64,000 nucleotides of DNA. Origin: Pseudomonadota bacterium. GTDB lineage: Bacteria; Pseudomonadota; Alphaproteobacteria; Rhizobiales; Rhizobiaceae. The notes under the pieces were generated by a model that was not told the DNA's origin, searched no databases, and saw only the letters and a program-made list of their open reading frames with translations. Within the stretch, counting starts at the first letter, position 1, and the number at the start of each line of letters is the position of its first letter. Made by a program: the position numbers and the translations under genes. Shown in pieces: positions 53,480-62,724 of this stretch. The stretch is taken from the NCBI GenBank assembly GCA_023451735.1, contig JAEXYH010000071.1:167335-231334 (forward strand), in the 5' to 3' direction.

Positions 53480-54519
53480 GCGGGATCTCCCTACGCGACA
53501 TACACAAGGCTTATGTCAGCGGTCCCCAGGTTCTCCACGGTGTGTCGCTGGACATTCAACCGGGTGAGTTCGTGGTGATCGTCGGGCCATCCGGTTGCGG
53601 CAAGTCCACGCTTCTGCGACTGATTGCAGGCCTCGATCGCTGCGAGAACGGAACGATCGAGATCGGCGGGCACCGCGCCAATGAGCTGGCGCCGCAGGAT
53701 CGTGACATCGCCATGATCTTCCAGAATTACGCGCTCTATCCGCATATGACTGTCCGCGAAAACATCGCCTTCGGCCTGGAATTACGCGGCATGAAGAAGA
53801 CGGAGCGCAACAAACGGGCAGAGAGCGTTGCGAAAACATTGGAGCTTGAACCTTATCTTGATCGCAAACCTGCTGCGCTTTCCGGTGGCCAGCGCCAGCG
53901 CGTCGCGATGGGTCGGGCGATGGCACGCAACGCCTCCGTTTTCTTGATGGATGAGCCGCTCTCCAATCTCGACAATGCCCTGCGCATCACCATGCGCACC
54001 GAGATCAAGGAGCTTCATCGGCAGCTTGGCGCGACGATCGTCTATGTAACCCATGATCAGACCGAGGCCCTGTCTCTGGCGGACCGTATCGCGGTCATGA
54101 AGAATGGGCATCTCCTGCAATTCGATCGACCCGACGTGATTTACGATCGCCCCGCCAATCGTTTCGTGGCAAGTTTTCTCGGTAGCCCGCCTATGAATTT
54201 CGTCGCCGCCGATATGCTTCCAGGCTGGAATGGGCCTAAAGGTCTGACGGCTGGACTGCGCCCCGAAATCCTTTCCGTAAATGCCGGAAAATCCGGCCAG
54301 GCGGCGCTGTCGGCGCATTTGCTAATGTCCGAAATGACTGGTTCCGACGTGCTTCTCCATTGCGAAAGTCCTGCAGGGCGTCTGACGGTTTCGGCGCCGC
54401 GCAAGAATTTGCCGAAGGATGACGAAGAATTCTGGATTGCTTTCGATCTTGACCGCGCGCTGTTTTTCGATAGCCAAAGCGGCGAGCGTGTTGATCTTCC
54501 GCTTGTAACGCAGGCGTAA
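53476..54519 (+). CDS. UgpC-like ABC transporter ATP-binding protein (second system)
   Basis: 347 residues: Walker [10 protein letters not shown] (37-45), [20 protein letters not shown] (135-142), Walker B FLMDE (156-160), H-loop [13 protein letters not shown]-type C-terminus. It completes the second Ugp-like importer in the order receptor, permease, permease, phosphodiesterase, ATPase. An RpiR-family regulator gene follows after 22 bp in the same direction. Confidence 0.93.
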   Translation: MSGISLRDIHKAYVSGPQVLHGVSLDIQPGEFVVIVGPSGCGKSTLLRLIAGLDRCENGTIEIGGHRANELAPQDRDIAMIFQNYALYPHMTVRENIAFGLELRGMKKTERNKRAESVAKTLELEPYLDRKPAALSGGQRQRVAMGRAMARNASVFLMDEPLSNLDNALRITMRTEIKELHRQLGATIVYVTHDQTEALSLADRIAVMKNGHLLQFDRPDVIYDRPANRFVASFLGSPPMNFVAADMLPGWNGPKGLTAGLRPEILSVNAGKSGQAALSAHLLMSEMTGSDVLLHCESPAGRLTVSAPRKNLPKDDEEFWIAFDLDRALFFDSQSGERVDLPLVTQA

Positions 54520-54541
54520 AGATAAGGGATCGGGGAAGCAT

Positions 54542-55420
54542 ATGGACAAGCAGGAAACCCCACTTGCACTAAGCGATCTCATCAACCGACATTCGACACG
54601 ATTGACTGACGCCGACACACGCCTGCTTGATGTCTTGATACAGGATCCAATTCGCGCGGCGATGGAGAACGGCAAGGATGTTTCCTCGCGAGCAGGTGTT
54701 CATCCAGCCTCTGCGGTGAGGCTCGCCAGGCGGCTTGGCTTCAAGGGCTATCCGGAATTTCGGGGCTTCTTGCAATCCAGCCTGACGGAAGGCGGCGGTG
54801 ATTTCGAAAGCCCTGCTGCACGCATGGCCGCTCGCTTGGTGCGAGCCGAAGACAATGGCCTGCTGGCATCGGTGCTGGACAGCGAGATTGCGGCCCTGCA
54901 ACAGGCCCGAAACAGTGTTTCCGACTCCGATATCCGCGCCTTTTCGAAATGCCTGCGCGACAGTCGCCGGATATTCGTCTTTGGTCGTGGGCATTTTGCC
55001 GCCCTGTCATCCCTGATTGCCCTCCGTCTCAATCGCTCCGGTTACGAGGCAGTCGATCTCTCTAGCCAGATGCACCAGCTGGCAGAAGTGCTGGCAACGC
55101 TATCGGCAGGTGACGTAGTCTGGCTCCTTGCTTTTCGCAGAGCGCCGCCACTTCTCCAGGAAGTGCGTGATGTTGCTGCGAAGCGAGGAGCGAAAACAAT
55201 TGCGGTGACCGATGTCGGTGGGACACGCATCGACCCTGCGCCGGACCATCAAATTCTGGTATCCCGCGGTGAACCTGGTGAATCGCAATCGCTTGTCGTG
55301 CCGATGACAATCGCCAACGCCATCATTCTCGATCTTGCATCCATCGATGACGGGCGCTCGATAAAATCGCTTAGCGAGTTCAAGGCGTTCAGAGCCGCGT
55401 CCCGCCTGACCACAGGTTGA
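54542..55420 (+). CDS. RpiR/MurR-family transcriptional regulator (HTH plus SIS domain)
   Basis: 292 residues. The N-terminal helix-turn-helix (about 1-80; DVSSRAGVHPASAVRLARRLGFKGYPEFRGFL) is the RpiR type. The C-terminal SIS domain (about 125-260; RRIFVFGRGHFAALSSLIALRLNRSGY) binds phosphosugars. Such proteins sense sugar or polyol phosphates, which fits control of an operon that makes glycerol-3-phosphate or a polyol phosphate. As the last gene of the operon it probably feeds back on it. Confidence 0.9.
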   Translation: MDKQETPLALSDLINRHSTRLTDADTRLLDVLIQDPIRAAMENGKDVSSRAGVHPASAVRLARRLGFKGYPEFRGFLQSSLTEGGGDFESPAARMAARLVRAEDNGLLASVLDSEIAALQQARNSVSDSDIRAFSKCLRDSRRIFVFGRGHFAALSSLIALRLNRSGYEAVDLSSQMHQLAEVLATLSAGDVVWLLAFRRAPPLLQEVRDVAAKRGAKTIAVTDVGGTRIDPAPDHQILVSRGEPGESQSLVVPMTIANAIILDLASIDDGRSIKSLSEFKAFRAASRLTTG

Positions 55421-56098
55421 AAGGATGCCTTGAGATCGACTGAGACGATATTCAACCAGATCAGAAGGTCGTAAGCTTTAACCAAAACTGCCGACTTCAG
55501 GCAGGCGCTTTCCACAAAAATCCGCCTTCAACCAATACTCATATGAAGTGTGCGTTGAGCAGATCGATCGCCACGGTAGCACTCTCTCGGTGAAAATTGC
55601 CTCTCATTCATCGCCGACCACGCTTCCAAAGTGAAGGGAAGATCGTTTGCCGGCATTACATGACGCACGACGCTCCTTGCAGCGGTAGCTTCGATAACGC
55701 TCGCACAAATGTCTAAAACTGGATTAACCGACGACATATTGCCGATCTTGACCACCTACGGTCAAGAAGTGTGCCCTTTCTGCATCACTTTCTGCAAGGT
55801 TGTATATGCCCGGTTGGCAATTGCGAATAGCTTCAGTACAAACACCTACCGCTTCAAATCTAATCAAGGGGAGGCATTGCATGACACCATCATCGATCGA
55901 AACCTTCCCGTACGGCATGTCCCGACACTAGGCCATTGCCATTCGCGATCCGCCCCGGGCGTGTGCGCGAGATGCGGTTTTCCTTTTTTCTGTGGCTCGG
56001 TTGATCCGGCGGGATCGTTTCCCCTCTCGCCCCGAGCTGTCCCATTTTCATCTCGATATTGAGGACTGGTTGCCGATTTCGGCGGCTGGCTGGTTAAA
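55421..56098. other. Gene-poor gap between the RpiR gene and the ABC exporter gene
   Basis: No gene is convincingly supported in these 678 bases. Two overlapping minus-strand frames (55528-55755 and 55724-55918) look protein-like in composition but match no family I know and lack ribosome-binding sites. They could be fragments of a broken gene. No terminator with a T-run is visible. Confidence 0.35.
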
Positions 56099-57889
56099 AT
56101 GTCTCGCAAGAAGCTCGATTTCCGCGCCGATGCCTATCGACTTGTGCTCGGCTTTGTTTTTCATCACTGGCGTTGCCAACGCCCTCTCGTTTGCTCGATC
56201 ATCGCGCTGGTGATCGTCAGTACGCTAGCCGAAGTCATGGTGCCGGTGTTTTCCGGCCGCATCGTCGATGCTATCGCGAGCGACGGTTCGGGGGAGGGCG
56301 TTCTCAACGCTTTCGCTATTGTGGTTTCGCTCGGACTGACGAGCGTCATTCTGCGCTGGTTTATCTTCAATGCCATCATTCGTCTGACGTTGCGCATTAT
56401 GGCGGATGTTACCAATAGCGGCTTTCACAGGATACAGCGGTTTTCTGCCGACTGGCACGCCAACAGCTTTGCCGGCTCGACGGTGCGCAAGATCACCCGC
56501 GGCATGTGGGCACTCGACTCACTCAACGACTTGTTGCTGATCGCGCTCTTGCCCTCGATCGTAATGCTGATCGGGGCCAGTATCGTGCTCGGAAGTTATT
56601 GGCCGGTTATGGGCTTGTTCGTGGCGGCCGGTTCGCTGACCTATATCGGCGTGACGGTAGCGCTTTCCATGGGCTTCGTGTCTCCTGCGGCAAGGCTTGC
56701 CAATGCCTGGGATACAAAGCTGGGCGGCGCGCTGGCCGACGCGATCAGTTGCAACGCGGTGGTCAAGGCTTTCGGCGCCGAAGGCCGGGAGGAGGACCGC
56801 TTGGCTCATGTGCTGGCCAGATGGGATAATCGCACCCGCAGAACGTGGAAGCGAGGCACCTTAAGCGGCACTATACAGGGAGGCATGATGATTTCGATGC
56901 AGGCCGGTATCCTCGGCACTGGTCTGATCATGTGGCAACGAGGACTGGCGACAGCGGGTGACGTTACCTTCGTGCTGGCGATGTTCTTCGTACTTCAAGG
57001 CTATCTGCGCAATGTCGGTCAGGACATCCGAAATCTTCAACGTGCCGTTAACGACATGGAAGAACTTGTCCTGCTCAACAAAACTCCGTTAGGTATAGCG
57101 GACATGGCCGGCGCCAAGGACATCCGGATTGGCGATGGCAAGATCATCTTTGATCGCGTCACCTTTCAGTATGGCGCCCATCGCGACCCGCTTTATGATG
57201 ACTTTTCGGTCCTTATCGAACCAGGTGAGCGCGTCGGACTTGTCGGGCATTCGGGCTCCGGCAAGACAACCTTCGTCAAGCTCATTCAGCGTCTCCACGA
57301 CGTGAAATCCGGCTCGATCCGGATCGATGGACAGGACATCGCCGCTGTCAGGCAATCGAGCCTGCGCAGCCAAATTGCGATCGTTCAACAGGAACCGATC
57401 CTGTTTCATCGGACACTGGCGGAAAACATCGCCTATGGCCGGCCGGGTGCCTCACGTCGTCAAATTGAGCAGGCCGCCAGACAGGCGAGTGCGCATGACT
57501 TCATTACTAGCCTGCCCAAGGGCTATGAAACCATGGTGGGCGAACGTGGCGTCAAGTTGTCGGGTGGTGAACGGCAGCGCGTCGCCATTGCCCGCGCTTT
57601 CCTGTCCGATGCTCCGGTGCTGATCCTGGACGAGGCAACATCGAGTCTGGACAGCGAAAGCGAGGTACAAATCCAGCAGGCAATGGAACGCCTGATGGTT
57701 GGTCGCACGACGCTGGTTATTGCGCATCGCCTGTCCACGGTGCGCTCGCTCGACCGATTGCTGGTTTTCGACAGAGGCAAGATTGTCGAGGAAGGCGACC
57801 ATCAGTCCCTCATCCGCCTTGAAGGCGGGATTTATCGCCGCTTGTTCGAGCGACAGGCACTGGAGCTGACAAAGGGCCTGGTTGCATGA
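56099..57889 (+). CDS. ABC exporter, fused transmembrane and ATPase domains (MsbA/multidrug type)
   Basis: A 596-residue half-transporter. The transmembrane domain with six helices spans about 28-320. The ATPase domain follows from about 345: Walker A GHSGSGKTT (383-391), Q-loop VQQEPILFH, LSGGERQR (487-494), Walker B LILDE (508-512) and H-loop His543. It should export lipids, drugs or peptides as a homodimer. There is no partner gene nearby and the ribosome-binding site is weak. A hairpin terminator follows directly, so it is a single-gene unit. The cargo cannot be inferred. Confidence 0.9.
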   Translation: MSRKKLDFRADAYRLVLGFVFHHWRCQRPLVCSIIALVIVSTLAEVMVPVFSGRIVDAIASDGSGEGVLNAFAIVVSLGLTSVILRWFIFNAIIRLTLRIMADVTNSGFHRIQRFSADWHANSFAGSTVRKITRGMWALDSLNDLLLIALLPSIVMLIGASIVLGSYWPVMGLFVAAGSLTYIGVTVALSMGFVSPAARLANAWDTKLGGALADAISCNAVVKAFGAEGREEDRLAHVLARWDNRTRRTWKRGTLSGTIQGGMMISMQAGILGTGLIMWQRGLATAGDVTFVLAMFFVLQGYLRNVGQDIRNLQRAVNDMEELVLLNKTPLGIADMAGAKDIRIGDGKIIFDRVTFQYGAHRDPLYDDFSVLIEPGERVGLVGHSGSGKTTFVKLIQRLHDVKSGSIRIDGQDIAAVRQSSLRSQIAIVQQEPILFHRTLAENIAYGRPGASRRQIEQAARQASAHDFITSLPKGYETMVGERGVKLSGGERQRVAIARAFLSDAPVLILDEATSSLDSESEVQIQQAMERLMVGRTTLVIAHRLSTVRSLDRLLVFDRGKIVEEGDHQSLIRLEGGIYRRLFERQALELTKGLVA

Positions 57890-57893
57890 ACTG

Positions 57894-57923
57894 AACCGCC
57901 GGAGTCCAGCGCCGGCGGTTTAT
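57894..57923 (+). terminator. Terminator hairpin after the ABC exporter gene
   Basis: A perfect 9-bp stem (AACCGCCGG at 57894-57902 with its complement at 57912-57920) is followed by a short TTTA. It begins four bases after the stop codon. Confidence 0.6.
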
Positions 57924-58127
57924 TGCCCAAACAGCGCGCCAGTAACCTTATCAAGTTGCGGTCACTATCGCGTCCGAGCACCTCGAAACGAGCGCGAGCC
58001 CGGTTCCAACCGGCTCCTGTAATTCTGGATCGGAGTGCCTGGGAGCTGGTCATCGGAGCCCCAAATATTGCCCGCGATATAGCCAGGAATGTCAATTCCT
58101 ACAAGTCGGGCAGAGGTTCATCTCCTT

Positions 58128-58277
58128 TCAAGACCAGATGACACGTGTTGTCGAGACACTTACGCGAAGCATCGACTCGCGTGGCAATGCGCGATCATCC
58201 TTGGCCCCCATATGTCCCGAATAGGAAGCTTCCAGCCGACAGATGGCCTGATCGATACATTCAGGGTTGGAATACAT
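58128..58277 (-). CDS. Small hypothetical ORF or gene fragment
   Basis: A 49-codon frame starting MYSNPECIDQAI and ending TTRVIWS. The frame is open for about 34 codons further upstream (DPHADWTPAARHYN), with no ribosome-binding site before the ATG. Its residue mix looks like real protein, but I do not recognise the family. It lies in the otherwise gene-free gap 57924-58352 and may be the tail of a lost gene. Confidence 0.25.
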   Translation of the reverse strand: MYSNPECIDQAICRLEASYSGHMGAKDDRALPRESMLRVSVSTTRVIWS

Positions 58278-58352
58278 GTTGTAGTGTCGTGCCGCGGGGG
58301 TCCAATCGGCGTGTGGATCTTTGACAGGCGCGGAAGGGCATCTACTTCCTGG

Positions 58353-59375
58353 CTAAAATCCCCGCTGCATCGGCCGGCTGGCGTTGTCAACGATATTGCG
58401 TATCATCGTCATGACGGCAAGCTGGGTTTCGGCGGTCGTGCCGTCAACGCCTTTCATCTGCCGCCCATTCAAACCGTCGACGGCACCGGCACGCGCACAG
58501 GCGGCCAGCATATCCGCTTCTATCGTTAGATTGTGCAACGCCTCCGGTCGGCCCGATGCTAGCGAAATGCCGGCCGCGATGGCATAGCCAGCCCAATTGG
58601 AAATGGCTGCGACAACAAGAACGTCGGTTGCCACCGACGTGCCGATACCACCGCCGCAACCGCACCTGCATTGCCGGCCGAACTCCTGAATGTCCGCCAC
58701 GGCTTCCTGGATGCGTCCGAAGCCTATTTCATTGCCGCCATCACCTATGCCGACGGTCAGAATTCCGGCCGCGCTTGCAGACTCCGCAAGCGCGTCGGCC
58801 GAGGCCATCATCCCGCGATCGCGTCCCATGCCGGTAATCGTATGGAAGCGTCCCATGACGTTCGGGCCGCCCTTCTCGACAAAGATGACTGCCGCAGGCT
58901 GGTGTAGAGCGATCAGTTCCTCTGCCTGTCCACGCGCATCATCCGGTTCGAGCAGCAGTGGGATGCATAGAGCCGCAGCGGGACGCTTGGCGAACATGTC
59001 CTCGGGCAGGACCGAAAGGCCCGCCGCTTCGGATGTCGCCGCGATGGGGCCGAGATTTCGCTCTTCGGACAGAAAGATCGGCTTCGCTCCCAAGCCGAGG
59101 TCCAGCGCATGTGCAATTGCGACAGCACCCAGTGGACCGTCGGTTTCGCCGACCGGAAGGAAAGGCGGGGCGCCTGCACCGGTCACGATGAGAACTCGGT
59201 CGCCCGGCTTCACCGCCTTCATCAGAGCTTCGGTCGCAAGTGTCGTCAGCGGCCGTCCGGCCTCCTTGCGCGCCGCCTCATAGAGCCGGTGGATGATGCC
59301 TCTCGGCACACCGGATGAATAGCGCATCTCGACGTTGATGAGGCGGTCGAGGGCTTCCCCGATGATATCGTCCAT
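58353..59375 (-). CDS. D-glutamate cyclase-like protein (DUF4392)
   Basis: 340 residues from the ATG at 59375 (AAAGAGA upstream); a frame to 59441 adds unrelated sequence. The domain is the C-terminal region of mammalian D-glutamate cyclase (DGLUCY), known as DUF4392. Marks are VGETDGPLGA (about 76-84), FVEKGGPN, the GIGDGGNEIGFG loop and a C-terminal D-G-x-x-x-E-T segment. DGLUCY interconverts D-glutamate and 5-oxo-D-proline. It is the last gene of a TRAP-transporter/peptidase operon, so it may process a D-amino acid or lactam released there. The activity of bacterial members is inference. Confidence 0.82.
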   Translation of the reverse strand: MDDIIGEALDRLINVEMRYSSGVPRGIIHRLYEAARKEAGRPLTTLATEALMKAVKPGDRVLIVTGAGAPPFLPVGETDGPLGAVAIAHALDLGLGAKPIFLSEERNLGPIAATSEAAGLSVLPEDMFAKRPAAALCIPLLLEPDDARGQAEELIALHQPAAVIFVEKGGPNVMGRFHTITGMGRDRGMMASADALAESASAAGILTVGIGDGGNEIGFGRIQEAVADIQEFGRQCRCGCGGGIGTSVATDVLVVAAISNWAGYAIAAGISLASGRPEALHNLTIEADMLAACARAGAVDGLNGRQMKGVDGTTAETQLAVMTMIRNIVDNASRPMQRGF

Positions 59376-59444
59376 AGCATTCTCTTTCCAAACGGCGTCG
59401 CGAGCTGGCACGGACCTCACTCGCCCGTGCCAGCATTGCAACGA

Positions 59445-60524
59445 TTACTTCTTGACTGCAGACAGGCCGGTAACCGGTCCGAGGATTTCGTCGAATTTGG
59501 CGGAGCAGTCGTCGCCGCACCGTCCCACCCAGGCAGGAATGACGACATCCGACAGGGTCTTGCGCAAAAGGGCCTGGTCCGCTTCGCCGGGCTTCACCAC
59601 GGTCATGGCCCGATCGGCCGGTACGAGCTGACCGATCTTGCAGTTCGCCGCGTCGGCCATGTTGCAGGCCACGCCGTCCTGCGTTCCTGCGGCTGCAAGC
59701 GCCCACTGCTCGTCCTCGATTTTGCGATAGAGGTCGGCAACGAATTTCTGTGTGTCTGGCGCAAGACCATCCCACCAGGCGGTAGAGACATAGTAGCCGC
59801 CGGTGCCCCAAGAGAGGGCGAGGTCGAACATGCTGCCCGTAACCTCGAACCATTTGGCAGCATTGCCGGACAGAGCCGCCGTCACTGCGCAATCGGCGAC
59901 GCCGCGCTCGAGCGCCCCATAGACCTCAGGAAAGCCGATCGAAACGGTCTGACCACCGAGGCTCTGCACCAGGTCGTTCTGCGATGCGCCGAAGGTCCGG
60001 ATCTTGTGGCCGCGCAGATCGGCAAGGCTTGCGACTTCCTTCTTGCAGAACATGATGTTTGCCGGGAAGGGATAGGTGCCTATGATCTTGACGCCGAAGC
60101 GCTCTAGTTCTGCATTGGATGCATTGATCACCGCGTCGGAAACCGCCCGCGCGGTCTTCACATCCGTGCTCAGACCGGCGAGATCGGCGATCTCGAGGAA
60201 CGGAACCTGGCCGGCTACCTGCGCCAGCGGCGCCGCGGCCACCTCGACCTGACCCTGGCGCACGAGGTTGAGGATGTCGGCCGCCTGGACGCCGTATTCG
60301 GCCCATGTGGACGGAACGACCGAGACACGGCCGTTCGACCAGGCCGGAACCTGTCCGTAGATTGGCAGCTCGACCTTCGTATACTGGGTCAAGGTCGGCA
60401 GGGTTTGCGTCACGGTCGTCAGCTTGATCGTGTCGCCGCCGGCGGGCAGGGAAGGATGCTCCTGTGCCAGGCTGGGAGTAGCAAGAACGATTGCGAGAAC
60501 TGAAGCTGCAAGCAGATGTTTCAT
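59445..60524 (-). CDS. TRAP transporter substrate-binding protein (DctP-type)
   Basis: 359 residues from the ATG at 60524 (GGAGACCAAG upstream); a longer frame is unrelated sequence. The signal peptide (MKHLLAASVLAIVLATPSLAQ) is followed by a DctP fold: DLRGHKIRTFGASQNDLVQSLGG and FPEVYGALERGVADCAV are the classic carboxylate-binding segments, with the anchoring Arg near residue 177. Four Cys residues near the C-terminus (CNMADAANCK, GRCGDDC) suggest two disulphides. It feeds the DctM permease encoded at 62725; DctQ is not in the window and may lie beyond its edge. TRAP receptors bind carboxylates, including amino acid derivatives. Confidence 0.9.
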   Translation of the reverse strand: MKHLLAASVLAIVLATPSLAQEHPSLPAGGDTIKLTTVTQTLPTLTQYTKVELPIYGQVPAWSNGRVSVVPSTWAEYGVQAADILNLVRQGQVEVAAAPLAQVAGQVPFLEIADLAGLSTDVKTARAVSDAVINASNAELERFGVKIIGTYPFPANIMFCKKEVASLADLRGHKIRTFGASQNDLVQSLGGQTVSIGFPEVYGALERGVADCAVTAALSGNAAKWFEVTGSMFDLALSWGTGGYYVSTAWWDGLAPDTQKFVADLYRKIEDEQWALAAAGTQDGVACNMADAANCKIGQLVPADRAMTVVKPGEADQALLRKTLSDVVIPAWVGRCGDDCSAKFDEILGPVTGLSAVKK

Positions 60525-60568
60525 CTTGGTCTCCGGGGTCCGTCGGTGTGTGTGGGGGGATTGCCGCG

Positions 60569-61693
60569 TCATGCTGGGTACAACACGGGCTCGCGGTCGA
60601 ACCCCGTGAGTTGCTCTGCGCCGGTCTCCGTCACGAGGTAGGTGTCCTCGATCGCGAAGCCGCCGTGTTCCGGGTCGAGAAACAGGGTCTCGACATTGAT
60701 CACCATGTCTTTTTCGAGCACCGCATCGCCCTTGCCGATCAGGGGTGGGTTCTCGTGATGCTCGACGCCGAGGCCGTGGCCGACATGTTCCATGCGAAAT
60801 GCAGGAATGCGCGACCGCGCCACGCCGATCGCGCTTTCGTACAGTTCGCGCACCGGACGTCCCGCTTTGAGCAGTCCAGCTGCCGCCCGTTGGCTTTCTA
60901 GACAGCCTCGGTAGAGGTTTTCCTGCGCCGGGGTCATGGATTTCCACATGCGGGTGACGGCGGTATCGGCGTGATATCCTTTGTAGCGTGCACCGAGGTC
61001 GAAACGGATCGCATCGCCGGGCGCAAGCGTCCGCTCACCGGGAATGGCATGGCTGACGGCGCCGCCTGGGCCGAATCCGAGCACGAAATTGGCGATGTTT
61101 TCGCAGCCGCGCGATGACACGCCGGTGGCGTAGGTACGGCCGAGCTCCAGTTCGGAGACGCCGTCGCGGGCGGCGGCGAACATGTCGCCGACAGCCGCCT
61201 CCATGGCTGCCGTCGCGATACGAATGCGCGCGATCTCTTCCGGCGTCTTCACCATACGGATATCGCGGATCGCGGACTGGGCCGGAACGAGCGTCAGGTT
61301 CGGACGCAGTTGGCGGATTGCGGCCTCGATCCAGACCGGAAGATAGCGGTCCTCGAAGCCCATCCGCCCTGTCTGCGGCAGGAGCCTATCGAGTGCCACC
61401 TTCCACGACGGTAGCAGGTCACCATCCATGTCGGTCGCATATTCGGTGTAGCCGAGAATTTCCGGCACCCAGCTGCGCACCTTCATGTCGTCGAAATCCC
61501 AGCTTGGGACAACGGCGGCGGTATGGTCACGGTCGCCGAAGACGATCGCCAGGAACGGGCGGTCTAGGAAGGAGAAGGTTGATGGTGCGGTAAAGTCGGT
61601 CGCATAAAGGAAGGTACGCGGGTCGGCGAGAAGGAGGAGATCCAGCCCATCGCGCGCCATGACCCTTTCGGCTCTTTTTCGGTTGAACAACAT
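60569..61693 (-). CDS. M24-family metallopeptidase (Xaa-Pro dipeptidase/creatinase-like)
   Basis: 374 residues with an N-terminal creatinase-type domain (1-145) and the pita-bread catalytic domain. All five metal ligands are present: Asp232 (RFDLGARYKGY), Asp243, His306 (GHGLGV), Glu335 (NVETLF) and Glu349 (AIEDTY), plus His215 (SHAIPG). It should be an active di-metal enzyme in the cytoplasm cleaving a Xaa-Pro-like or other small amide. Its stop is 44 bp before the DctP gene, and it starts four bases after the end of the M19 gene. Some M24-family proteins are amidinohydrolases without metal (creatinase), but the intact ligands argue against that here. Confidence 0.9.
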   Translation of the reverse strand: MLFNRKRAERVMARDGLDLLLLADPRTFLYATDFTAPSTFSFLDRPFLAIVFGDRDHTAAVVPSWDFDDMKVRSWVPEILGYTEYATDMDGDLLPSWKVALDRLLPQTGRMGFEDRYLPVWIEAAIRQLRPNLTLVPAQSAIRDIRMVKTPEEIARIRIATAAMEAAVGDMFAAARDGVSELELGRTYATGVSSRGCENIANFVLGFGPGGAVSHAIPGERTLAPGDAIRFDLGARYKGYHADTAVTRMWKSMTPAQENLYRGCLESQRAAAGLLKAGRPVRELYESAIGVARSRIPAFRMEHVGHGLGVEHHENPPLIGKGDAVLEKDMVINVETLFLDPEHGGFAIEDTYLVTETGAEQLTGFDREPVLYPA

Positions 61694-61697
61694 CGTC

Positions 61698-62693
61698 TTA
61701 CGCTCCCCATGCCGCCTTCAGCACGCGCAAAGCGTTGCCGGCGCAGATGCCTTCCACCTCCGCCTTCGAGAAGCCCGCCGTTTCGAGCGCGGCAGGAAGG
61801 TTCGGAAGATCACGGTGATCGGCCAGGCCCTCCGCATAGAGCGTTTCGAAGACGTAGGGGCCGACCATTTCCGGGTACATGCGGCGCGTGCCGTTCTCCC
61901 ACTTGATCTTGGAATGCGGGAAGAAGTCGGTGCCGATCGCCACATGCTCCGGCCCGACAAGATCCGCGACATAGCGGAAGTGCTGCAACACGTCGTCAAG
62001 GGTAGGACGCATAACTGTCGCGCAGAACGGTGAGTAGGGGGAAATGCCGATGATGCCCCCGGTCGCGGAGAAAGCCTTGATCTGCTCGTCAGTCAGGTTG
62101 CGGCCGGAAGGAGTAAGCGCCTTCGCATTGGAATGCGTCGCCGCCACGGGCTTTTCGCTCATCTCCGCGATTTCAAGGCTGGTGCGTTCACCGGCATGGG
62201 ATACGTCGACGAGGATGCCGCAGCGGTTCAGTTCGCGCACGGCGCGGCGGCCGAGCAGCGTCAGGCCATTATCCGTCGGCTCAAGGCAGCCGGCGCCGAA
62301 CTGCGTGGATTCGTTGTAGGTAAGTGCGGCAACGCGCAGCCCGAGCGTAGCCAGGATCTGGATATAAGCCGTTTCCTCCTCGATGAAGTGCAGGCCCTGC
62401 ACGCCCTGGATGATGCCGAGCCTGCCGGAACGCCGTGCCTCGTGGATGTCGTCGGTGGTTCTGACGTGCAGAAGCGCGTGCGGTGCGTCCGCGAACAGGT
62501 TCTGATGGTCGAAGAACTCCACGAGTACCGGTTTGATGTCCCGCGCATAGAGACCCATGGTCAGGTTTGCGGCCGACAGGCCACCATCGACCAGCTTCTT
62601 GCCGTAGGCCAGCGGATCTGATGGCGGCGGGGTCAGCAGGCCGACGGCACCGCCTAGCATATCGATCATCAGCGGAGTGGTAGGATTGGTCAT
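61698..62693 (-). CDS. M19 (membrane/renal dipeptidase) family protein with altered metal site
   Basis: 331 residues from the ATG at 62693. The barrel fold and the two His ligands of M19 are clear: DVSHAG (His166) and ATHSNA (His187), then V-A-I-G-T-D-F. The N-terminal H-x-D ligand pair is missing (the strand reads MIDMLGG), and the bridging Glu position reads GIIQGVQG, i.e. Gln. Thus three of five canonical zinc ligands are replaced. It may bind a single metal, use other residues or have a new reaction. The family as a whole cleaves dipeptides, often with a C-terminal D-amino acid. It is coupled to the M24 gene, four bases apart. Confidence 0.82.
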   Translation of the reverse strand: MTNPTTPLMIDMLGGAVGLLTPPPSDPLAYGKKLVDGGLSAANLTMGLYARDIKPVLVEFFDHQNLFADAPHALLHVRTTDDIHEARRSGRLGIIQGVQGLHFIEEETAYIQILATLGLRVAALTYNESTQFGAGCLEPTDNGLTLLGRRAVRELNRCGILVDVSHAGERTSLEIAEMSEKPVAATHSNAKALTPSGRNLTDEQIKAFSATGGIIGISPYSPFCATVMRPTLDDVLQHFRYVADLVGPEHVAIGTDFFPHSKIKWENGTRRMYPEMVGPYVFETLYAEGLADHRDLPNLPAALETAGFSKAEVEGICAGNALRVLKAAWGA

Positions 62694-62724
62694 GGGATCT
62701 ACTTTCGAAAGAATGTCGAGGCGT

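Noticed and set aside
55528..55918. Two overlapping minus-strand frames that might be one frameshifted gene
   Set aside because: No family resemblance and no start signals; kept only as a remark on the gap.
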